From contig DAOVRI010000124.1 in NCBI GenBank assembly GCA_030628245.1, positions 1-5,360 on the forward strand: 5,360 nt of DNA, written 5' to 3'. Position 1 is the stretch's first letter. Every line of letters starts with the position of its first letter. This document shows positions 1 through 5,360 of this stretch, piece by piece. The position numbers and the translations under genes were made by a program. The notes under the pieces are model-generated. The model searched no databases. It was not told where the DNA came from and saw nothing but the letters and a program-made list of their open reading frames with translations. This DNA is from Dehalococcoidales bacterium (GTDB taxonomy: Bacteria; Chloroflexota; Dehalococcoidia; Dehalococcoidales; RBG-16-60-22).

Positions 1-69
1 CCCTCGTATCATCAACGGCTTAGCCCGCAGTATATTCCTACCCTTCCCAAATAGAGAATAAAAGATTAC

Positions 70-1245
70 TTAATGCTTACCCTTCATTACGGCACGTCTC
101 GCCTTTATTTGCAGGCTCTTAGTCACGGTTAGAGGAATAACGATAGTGGCTACCAGTATCCCTGCCAGCGCCGGGGTGTTTAAGACAGCGAAACCGCCCA
201 CAGTAACCCAGATAATGGTGGAGACCCCGCTGCCTATCCCCGCCATGACGACCTTCCCCGTAAGTTTACGGGCCAACCCCCTTACCCTGACCAGTTTGGC
301 ATGCCTCAATACGGCAATTACATCGGTGCCCAATTTACCGCTGATGTTTAGTCTGGAACAGAGGTCATCCAGAGTAACTACCTGGCCGTTGGCAATCAAT
401 TGCCCGCCTTGTAGAGCTAAGTCCTTCAGCCTGTTTTTATATTCACTGTGCACTTCTTTAGCGGATTTCCTGCAGGTGTAACAGTGCCCATGTTTGAGGC
501 GCGTTTCACAGATGGGGCATTTCTCCTTTTTGATACGCTTCTTGGCTGCACTTACTATACTTCCTACGACCCGGCCCCGTGTCATAGGCTCAAGCCGCCC
601 CAGGGCAAGCTCATAGAGACGTGGTAATGCTTTAGCCGATGCGCTCGATGGCAGAGCGGTGCCTGCCGGCAGGCTAGGGACAGCCAGCGATCTTACCAGC
701 AAAAGAATGGCGGCCACTGCTCCTGCACTAACTGCAATCCCGGCCGCTCCAACTGGTGTGTTTAGCGGATTGCCGAGGATTTGAATATTTCTCCATTGGC
801 TCCAGACCTTTTCCATGCCTCCCGCAGCGTATTCTAACCTCACCTGACTGCGATATATCCCGGTAGCCAGGGTACGGTCGCCGAATTTAAGTACCTCTCT
901 GGCATTTATCGCTATCTCTCGTCGGTAGCTTTCACCTGCCACTATATGGTAATTGCCCAGGGTTTCACTTTGAGTCAGGATGACCTGTTCAGCAAAGGTT
1001 ACTAATACAGATACCTTCTGCAGGGTTACATCGCTGGTGACATCGAATATCTGGAGGTCTATCGTCAGTTCGCTCTCCGGGTCGATGACAATGGTCTCTG
1101 TTTCTGAGATGTCGTCACCATTCATTGTTAATCGGAGGGAGAAGTCGTCGTTGGCCTGGACCGTGGAATTCACTGCCAGAAGCAGCACGGATGTTAACAA
1201 TGCGAATGCCACCCACTCAATGATGTTTCTTGTCACCATGTTCAT
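70..1245 (-). CDS. Hypothetical membrane protein with extracytoplasmic domain, zinc ribbon and HTH-like segment
   Basis: I do not recognise this 391-residue protein as a named family. Visible architecture: a hydrophobic N-terminus (about residues 9-26) ending in a signal-peptidase-like VQA before Asn32; an acidic, beta-rich, Ig-like region (32-160); a membrane segment (165-184) followed by Arg185; a basic linker; a four-Cys zinc ribbon (C243, C246, C255, C258; C-x2-C-x8-C-x2-C); a segment resembling a winged helix-turn-helix (about 288-326); two closely spaced hydrophobic helices (about 332-354 and 358-375); and a Lys/Arg-rich tail. The positive-inside rule puts the ribbon and HTH-like part in the cytoplasm. 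The frame is closed by a stop at 1258-1260, so the start must be Met1 at 1245, Met3 or the GTG at codon 4. None has a Shine-Dalgarno sequence. It is divergent from the molybdoenzyme operon. A membrane-bound sensor or regulator is possible; that role is inference only. Confidence 0.8.
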   Translation of the reverse strand: MNMVTRNIIEWVAFALLTSVLLLAVNSTVQANDDFSLRLTMNGDDISETETIVIDPESELTIDLQIFDVTSDVTLQKVSVLVTFAEQVILTQSETLGNYHIVAGESYRREIAINAREVLKFGDRTLATGIYRSQVRLEYAAGGMEKVWSQWRNIQILGNPLNTPVGAAGIAVSAGAVAAILLLVRSLAVPSLPAGTALPSSASAKALPRLYELALGRLEPMTRGRVVGSIVSAAKKRIKKEKCPICETRLKHGHCYTCRKSAKEVHSEYKNRLKDLALQGGQLIANGQVVTLDDLCSRLNISGKLGTDVIAVLRHAKLVRVRGLARKLTGKVVMAGIGSGVSTIIWVTVGGFAVLNTPALAGILVATIVIPLTVTKSLQIKARRAVMKGKH

Positions 1246-1249
1246 GGTA

Positions 1250-1278
1250 ATTATACACTACTTATTGAAACCTCGAAA
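1250..1278 (-). promoter_or_regulatory. Possible promoter of the minus-strand gene, leaderless
   Basis: Read on the minus strand, a perfect TATAAT lies at 1255-1250, only four bases before the ATG at 1245-1243. Transcription would then start at about the A of the start codon, giving a leaderless mRNA. This agrees with the lack of any Shine-Dalgarno sequence there. The -35 region 17 bases upstream (TTTCGA, 1278-1273) is a poor match to TTGACA, so the call rests on the -10 box in an AT-rich region and could be chance. Confidence 0.3.
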
Positions 1279-1361
1279 TCGAACAGCAGCCGATTCTGGC
1301 TTGCTTAATCTTCGCCATACAAACGGATTAATAAAATGACGTTTCGTGCAACTAACTACTC

Positions 1362-1390
1362 TTGACAGGATTTAATTAGCTAGCTAAAGT
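1362..1390 (+). promoter_or_regulatory. Sigma70-type promoter of the athLS-like operon
   Basis: A perfect -35 box TTGACA (1362-1367), a spacer of exactly 17 bases and a four-of-six -10 box TAAAGT (1385-1390) lie in the AT-rich divergent intergenic region. Transcription would start near 1397 and give a leader of about 115 nt before the ATG at 1513. A 12-bp palindrome overlaps the end of the spacer and the first half of the -10 box, so regulation there is plausible. Confidence 0.55.
1376..1387. repeat. 12-bp perfect palindrome over the -10 box
   Basis: TTAGCTAGCTAA is its own reverse complement and overlaps bases 1385-1387 of the proposed -10 box. A dimeric repressor bound here would block RNA polymerase. 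I do not recognise the site as that of a known regulator. It could also be chance in AT-rich DNA, as I saw no second copy in the window. Confidence 0.4.
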
Positions 1391-1407
1391 GTTAATAGTC
1401 CTTTTCT

Positions 1408-1439
1408 CTTTCGGTGGTTAGTGGCGAAAGCTAATTTCG
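1408..1439 (+). other. Two mutually exclusive short hairpins in the mRNA leader
   Basis: CTTTCG (1408-1413) pairs perfectly with CGAAAG (1425-1430) across an 11-nt loop. CGAAA (1425-1429) can instead pair with TTTCG (1435-1439) across a 5-nt loop. Both stems use the same CGAAA, so only one can form at a time. I recognise no known riboswitch, and the stems are short enough to be incidental. Confidence 0.25.
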
Positions 1440-1502
1440 ATAAATATTAATTATTCACCACAAACGAGCAGAAACAGGAATCGGTAGATTTTAATATGCG
1501 CT

Positions 1503-1507
1503 GGAGG
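1503..1507 (+). promoter_or_regulatory. Ribosome binding site that fixes the large-subunit start
   Basis: GGAGG sits five bases before the ATG at 1513. This strong Shine-Dalgarno match supports the long 987-residue product, with its extra N-terminal domain included, over an internal start near the point where homology to AthL begins. Confidence 0.85.
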
Positions 1508-1512
1508 AAAAT

Positions 1513-4476
1513 ATGAGATTTGCAAATATCAAATTTCGAATACTACTTTTTGCAGCGGCGCTATTGCTGAGGCGAGCGGCAAGAAAGTATCCATTATTCA
1601 AGAGTCGTCTCAAGGAAAAAAATTTCACGGCGCAAATAAAAGTTATGGACAACTCAGCAGGCAGATATTTTACTTTCAGCGATGGTCAAATTATTTCGAA
1701 AAGTGGCATTCATTCCAGTCCCGATGTTTGTATGGCTTTTAGCGATGCTGTTTTGGCCAGCAGCCTTCTACCGCCATGGCGCAGCCAACAGGAACAGGTA
1801 GATGCTATGAAAAATTTTCGTTTAACGCTGGACGGGCCTGAGGAGTTAACATCCTGGTTTATGGAGACTCTGAGTCAGATTTTTACAGCGGGTATAGAAT
1901 ACGGAATAGATGTAGGGGACAACACCAAAAGGTACGTAAATAATTCAAATGCCGGCCCACTCTTTGTTTATGTGAAAGACGGTAAGATTATACGCATGAC
2001 GCCTGTAGAATTTGATAACAGTGACGCACAGTCCTGGACTATTGAGGCAAGAGGTAAGAAGTTTACCCCGCCACGAAAATGTACTCTCTCCCCGTTTGGA
2101 TACGCCATGAAATCAACGGTCTATTCTCCCGACAGGATTTTATACCCCATGAAGCGGGTCGATTTCGACCCCAACGGGGAGCGTAACTGCGAGAACAGAG
2201 GGGTATCAGGCTATGAGCGAATCACCTGGGATGAGGCTCTGGATACCGTCGCCAACGAGATTAAGCGTGTTAAAAGAGACTATGGTCCGGGAGCTATTCT
2301 GACCAGCACAGCTTCTCACCATTTGTGGGGAAATATTGGCTATTACTTAAGCGCCCACCGCAGGTTTACGAACGCCATCGGGTGCACTCAGGTCGTGGCC
2401 AATCCAGATAGTTGGGAGGGGTGGTTCTGGGGAGCCACCCATCACTGGGGAAATACCATGCGCCTGGGCGGTGCTGAGATTTATGGCACGGTTGAAGATG
2501 CACTCAAGGAATGTGAAATGATGGTGTTCTGGGGAAGTGACCCGGAGTCTGTGCCCGGGGCCTACAGCGGATTCGAAAGTACCATTCGCCGTCAATGGCT
2601 GAAAGACCTGGGCGTCAAAACGGTACACATCAACCCGTATTATGACCATACTGCCGCGCTGATGGGCGGTAAATGGTTAGCCCCTAGACCGGATACCGGC
2701 AATGCCATGTCTCTTGCCATCGCCTACGTCTGGATAACTGAAGACCTTTACGACAAAGAGTATGTCGCCTCGCGTACTACAGGGTTTGATAAATGGAAGG
2801 ACTACATACTGGGCAAGGAGGACGGGATACCCAAGACCCCCGAATGGCAGGAAAAGGAGACAACCGTTCCTGCGAAAGATGTCAGGGCTTTAGCCAGAGA
2901 ATGGGGAACTAAAAAGACCTACCTTGGCGCTGGTGGCCCGGGTAACCAGGAAGGTGGCGCGTGCCGCAATGCCACCGGGCTCGAATGGGCCCGCTCGATG
3001 GTCTGCCTTATGGCGATGCAGGGTGTCGGTAAACCCGGTATCAATTTTGGCAACATGACCTTCGCGGCACCGGTCGACACAAGGTTCTACTTTCCGGGCT
3101 ACGCCGAGGGAGGCTTCTCCGGTGATATCGAAGGAACAGCCTCGGCAATGAACGTGTACCAGCGGATGCCGCACCTGCCGACCGTGAACACCGTGCTGCA
3201 AAAAGTACCCAGGTTGAGGATTCCGGAAGCTATCCTGGATGGCCGTTGCGAGGGTTATCCGAATAATACCAAGACCATTGAAGGCCAGTTCTTTAAGTTC
3301 ACATATCCGGCCCCGGGTAATGCGGAAATCCAGATGTATTATAAGTACGGCGGCTCTTATATCGCTACCATGAACGAGACGAACCGTTACGTAAAGGCAT
3401 ACCGGAGCCCGAAGCTATCTTTTGTGGTGAACCAGTCCATCTGGATGGAGGGTGAGACCAAGTTCGCCGATATCATACTGCCGGCCTGTACCAATTTTGA
3501 GCGTTGGGATATCGGCGAAACCTGCAATGCCGGCGGGTATATCATACACAACTTCGTCAAGTTAAATCACCGCATTATCACCCTGCAACACAAGTGCATC
3601 GAACCCCTGGGCGAGTCGAAATCGGACTACGAGATTTTCCTCGAGCTGTCGAAGCGGCTGGGACTGAGCGCCTACTTTTCCGAGGGTTCGAGCGAGCTTG
3701 ACTGGTGTAAGCGGGTATATGCCGCCTCGGACTTACCCAGGGGGATTTCATGGAAGAAATTCCTGAAGAAAGGCTATTATGTTGTTCCCGCACCGAAGGA
3801 GGAGTTACGGGCTCCATGCGCCTACAGGTGGTTCGCTGAGGGCAGGAAAAAGGACCTGACCGAACCGATACCGCTACCATCAGACTATACCGAAGAATAT
3901 TTGATGGGACTTCAGACGCAGTCAGGCAAGATAGAGTTTGAATGTTCAAGTCTGAAGCGATTTGACCCGGACGACCCGGAGAGGCCAACTATAAGCAAAT
4001 ATATTCCCTCCTGGGAAGGCCATCATACTACGGAGCTTATGAAAAAGTATCCGCTGCAGCTAATATCCCCCCACCCCCGCTTCAGCTTCCACTCCCATAA
4101 CGATGGAAAGGATAGCATTGTAAACGATGTTAAAGACCACCGGGTCTTGATTGACGGTTATTACTACTGGATTGTCAGGATAAATGCGAAAGATGCCGAA
4201 GAACGGGGAATCAAGCAGGATGACTTGGTCAAGGTGTTCAATGACCGGGGAGCCGTCATTTGTGCGGTCCAGGTTACCGAACGCCTTCCTTCCGGAGCAG
4301 TTCAATCGTGCTGTTCTTCCGCAATATATGACCCTATCGGTGAACCAGGATATTCAATTGACCGTGCCGGAACCATCAATCTATTGACTCCATCCCGCCC
4401 TATAATCAAGAAGTCACACAGCGCGGCCTCAAATTCCTGCCTCGTGCAAATAGAGAAGTGGAAGGAGCCGATATAA
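1513..4476 (+). CDS. athL: AthL-like molybdopterin oxidoreductase with N-terminal SCP2-like extension
   Basis: This is a bis-MGD enzyme of the DMSO reductase family, closest by eye to the large subunit of Pelobacter acidigallici pyrogallol-phloroglucinol transhydroxylase, which moves a hydroxyl group between phenols in the cytoplasm. Similarity runs from about residue 137 to the end, including SWTIEARGK, NPDSWEGW, PACTNFERWD and SPHPRFS. By alignment to remembered AthL, His269, Asp299, Ser300 (Mo ligand) and Tyr530 match catalytic His144, Asp174, Ser175 and Tyr404. The C-terminal dinucleotide-binding domain spans about 846-975. No N-terminal Fe-S motif or Tat signal is seen, as in AthL. Unlike AthL (about 875 residues), it has 987: a hydrophobic stretch (8-19) with Arg20-Arg21, then an SCP2-like region (about 28-125). 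Pocket residues differ: Arg153 is Tyr278, Trp354 is Glu480 or Gln479, and Cys557 is Ala673. Family membership is secure; the substrate is unknown and may not be pyrogallol. Confidence 0.9.
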   Translation: MRFANIKFRILLFAAALLLRRAARKYPLFKSRLKEKNFTAQIKVMDNSAGRYFTFSDGQIISKSGIHSSPDVCMAFSDAVLASSLLPPWRSQQEQVDAMKNFRLTLDGPEELTSWFMETLSQIFTAGIEYGIDVGDNTKRYVNNSNAGPLFVYVKDGKIIRMTPVEFDNSDAQSWTIEARGKKFTPPRKCTLSPFGYAMKSTVYSPDRILYPMKRVDFDPNGERNCENRGVSGYERITWDEALDTVANEIKRVKRDYGPGAILTSTASHHLWGNIGYYLSAHRRFTNAIGCTQVVANPDSWEGWFWGATHHWGNTMRLGGAEIYGTVEDALKECEMMVFWGSDPESVPGAYSGFESTIRRQWLKDLGVKTVHINPYYDHTAALMGGKWLAPRPDTGNAMSLAIAYVWITEDLYDKEYVASRTTGFDKWKDYILGKEDGIPKTPEWQEKETTVPAKDVRALAREWGTKKTYLGAGGPGNQEGGACRNATGLEWARSMVCLMAMQGVGKPGINFGNMTFAAPVDTRFYFPGYAEGGFSGDIEGTASAMNVYQRMPHLPTVNTVLQKVPRLRIPEAILDGRCEGYPNNTKTIEGQFFKFTYPAPGNAEIQMYYKYGGSYIATMNETNRYVKAYRSPKLSFVVNQSIWMEGETKFADIILPACTNFERWDIGETCNAGGYIIHNFVKLNHRIITLQHKCIEPLGESKSDYEIFLELSKRLGLSAYFSEGSSELDWCKRVYAASDLPRGISWKKFLKKGYYVVPAPKEELRAPCAYRWFAEGRKKDLTEPIPLPSDYTEEYLMGLQTQSGKIEFECSSLKRFDPDDPERPTISKYIPSWEGHHTTELMKKYPLQLISPHPRFSFHSHNDGKDSIVNDVKDHRVLIDGYYYWIVRINAKDAEERGIKQDDLVKVFNDRGAVICAVQVTERLPSGAVQSCCSSAIYDPIGEPGYSIDRAGTINLLTPSRPIIKKSHSAASNSCLVQIEKWKEPI
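4462..4467 (+). promoter_or_regulatory. Ribosome binding site of the small subunit, inside the large-subunit gene
   Basis: AAGGAG lies ten bases before the ATG at 4478, within the last codons of the upstream gene. With only one base between stop and start, this suggests coupled translation of the two subunits. Confidence 0.7.
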
Positions 4477-4477
4477 C

Positions 4478-5317
4478 ATGGAGAAGTGGAATTTAATCAT
4501 CGATGTGGCAAAGTGCGAGGATTGCAATAATTGTTTCCTGTCCTGTAAGGATGAGTACGTAGATAATGATTTTTTACCGTATTCCGTCGCCCAGCCCAAG
4601 CATGGCCCCAGGTGGATGAATATCATGCGCAAGGAAAGGGGCGAGTTCCGCATGGTCGATGTCGCCTATCTGCCCATCCCGTGTATGCACTGTGATAATG
4701 CCCCTTGTATCACGAAAGCAAAAGATGGAGCGGTGTACAAAAAGAATAATGGCATTGTTATAATTGATCCGGAAAAGGCCAGGGGGCAGAAGGATATCGT
4801 GGATACTTGTCCCTATGGAGCTATCTGGTGGAACGAGGAGAAGAATGTGGCGCAAAAATGCACGCTGTGTGCTCATCTGCTGGACGATGGATGGAAAGAG
4901 CCCAGGTGTGTTCAGTCCTGCCCGACCGGAGCCTTACGTGCAGTTAAAGTCGAGGACTCTAAAATGGTACAGATTATAAAAGACGAGAACCTGGAAGTCC
5001 TTCATCCCGAATATAACACAAAGCCCCGTGTATATTACAAGAATCTATACCGGTTTCTCAAGTGTTTCATTGGAGGCAGTATTGCTATTGAAGTAGCGGG
5101 CGTAACTGACTGTGCTGATGGTGCCAGGGTAACTCTGTTCAAGAACTCAAAAAAGATAGGCGAAGCCGTGACCGATAACTTTGGTGATTTCAAATTTGAT
5201 AGCCTTGAAGAAAACAGTGGCGGATATAGCCTGGAGATTGTTTGCGAGGGCTATGAAAAGAAAATCCTTGAAGTCGACTTGACGACAAGTAAAAATGTGG
5301 GCACAATCTTAATGTAG
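4478..5317 (+). CDS. athS: AthS-like iron-sulfur small subunit of the molybdoenzyme
   Basis: This 279-residue electron-transfer subunit resembles AthS (about 274 residues) along its whole length; shared stretches include DVAKC.DCNNCF, RWMNI, PCMHC.NAPC, NVAQKCT.CAHLLDD and TKPRVYYKNLYRF. Twelve cysteines fit three [4Fe-4S] clusters: by analogy with DmsB-type ferredoxins, C13/C16/C19 with C148, C23 with C128/C131/C144, and C69/C72/C77 with C111. The fourth cysteine of motif two (Ala81) and the first three of motif three are absent, so the usual fourth cluster is missing, as in AthS. Residues about 198-279 form a beta-rich domain like the transthyretin or Cna-B-type domain at the AthS C-terminus. 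There is no signal peptide, so a cytoplasmic location with the large subunit is expected. The start follows the upstream stop by one base. The partner assignment is firm; the electron acceptor or donor, if any, is not shown. Confidence 0.92.
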   Translation: MEKWNLIIDVAKCEDCNNCFLSCKDEYVDNDFLPYSVAQPKHGPRWMNIMRKERGEFRMVDVAYLPIPCMHCDNAPCITKAKDGAVYKKNNGIVIIDPEKARGQKDIVDTCPYGAIWWNEEKNVAQKCTLCAHLLDDGWKEPRCVQSCPTGALRAVKVEDSKMVQIIKDENLEVLHPEYNTKPRVYYKNLYRFLKCFIGGSIAIEVAGVTDCADGARVTLFKNSKKIGEAVTDNFGDFKFDSLEENSGGYSLEIVCEGYEKKILEVDLTTSKNVGTILM

Positions 5318-5325
5318 TTCTCCGC

Positions 5326-5354
5326 CAGGTTGTGCCATAAATGCTGACGACCTG
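5326..5354 (+). terminator. Weak possible hairpin after the operon
   Basis: Nine bases past the small-subunit stop, CAGGTTGT (5326-5333) can pair with ACGACCTG (5347-5354) through eight pairs, one of them G-U in RNA, around a 13-nt loop. No T-tract follows before the window ends, so this is at best an incomplete terminator and may be chance. The rest of 5318-5360 shows no gene. Confidence 0.2.
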
Positions 5355-5360
5355 ACCCCC

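Noticed and set aside
1..54. Open plus-strand frame of 17 codons ending at TAG (52-54), and a second open plus-strand frame ending at 59-61.
   Set aside because: Too short to identify and cut by the window edge. Two frames are open equally, so neither can be called a gene end.
146..481. Plus-strand open frame of 111 codons.
   Set aside because: It lies antisense inside the 391-residue membrane protein gene, whose zinc ribbon and membrane segments are coherent, and its own product shows no domain.
1277..1295. AATCG/CGATT inverted repeat in the intergenic region.
   Set aside because: A five-base arm with a nine-base gap is expected by chance in this AT-rich stretch, and it does not align with either promoter.
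980..1339. Plus-strand open frame of 119 codons running into the intergenic region.
   Set aside because: Antisense to the signal-peptide end of the minus-strand gene, low-complexity product without motifs, and no good ribosome binding site.
1457..1461. ACCAC that could pair with GTGGT at 1414-1418 as a long-range leader stem.
   Set aside because: Only five base pairs across nearly 40 nt, not distinguishable from chance.
1513..1600. Tat signal peptide on the molybdoenzyme.
   Set aside because: The arginines follow rather than precede the hydrophobic stretch, there is no (S/T)RRxFLK motif, and the characterised relatives are cytoplasmic.
2060..2200. N-terminal [4Fe-4S] motif in the large subunit, from Cys190 and Cys226.
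   Set aside because: Two lone cysteines 36 residues apart do not form a CxxC-type cluster motif. AthL also lacks this cluster.
3578..3988. Minus-strand open frame of 136 codons opposite the molybdoenzyme gene.
   Set aside because: A Ser/Arg/Pro-rich product typical of an antisense frame. The sense strand encodes strongly conserved AthL residues there.

Overview
The window carries three protein genes in two divergent transcription units: one on the minus strand (70-1245) and a two-gene operon on the plus strand (1513-5317). Ribosome binding sites, a sigma70-like promoter and the protein families all indicate a bacterium. The main enzyme is a molybdenum, iron-sulfur type typical of anaerobes. 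Composition is mid-GC overall, with an AT-rich intergenic region. Chloroflexota (Dehalococcoidia-like) or another sediment anaerobe is my best guess, but the window has no marker that fixes the taxon.

The plus-strand operon encodes a close relative of pyrogallol-phloroglucinol transhydroxylase (AthL/AthS of Pelobacter acidigallici). This is a bis-molybdopterin enzyme of the DMSO reductase family whose large subunit has no Fe-S cluster. The small subunit has twelve cysteines, enough for three [4Fe-4S] clusters, and ends in a beta-sandwich domain. The genes are 1 nt apart, each with a Shine-Dalgarno sequence. A consensus-like promoter (TTGACA-17-TAAAGT, 1362-1390) with a perfect 12-bp palindrome over its -10 box lies upstream of a leader of about 115 nt.

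Two things set this enzyme apart from the characterised transhydroxylase. The large subunit has about 130 extra N-terminal residues: a short hydrophobic stretch followed by what looks like an SCP2-like (sterol or lipid carrier) domain. The expected catalytic His, Asp, Ser (Mo ligand) and Tyr are present, but three remembered substrate-pocket residues (Arg153, Trp354 and Cys557 in AthL numbering) are replaced. This fits a molybdoenzyme for a different, perhaps more hydrophobic, substrate.

The minus-strand gene encodes an unrecognised membrane protein. It appears to have a signal peptide or first membrane segment, an extracytoplasmic beta-rich domain, a membrane segment, a cytoplasmic four-cysteine zinc ribbon, a helix-turn-helix-like segment and a C-terminal hairpin of two membrane helices. 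It could be a membrane-tethered regulator, but nothing shows that it controls the divergent operon. Its predicted -10 box lies so close to the start codon that the mRNA may be leaderless.

The left edge (1-69) and right edge (5318-5360) hold no supportable gene. I saw no RNA gene, mobile element or CRISPR array.
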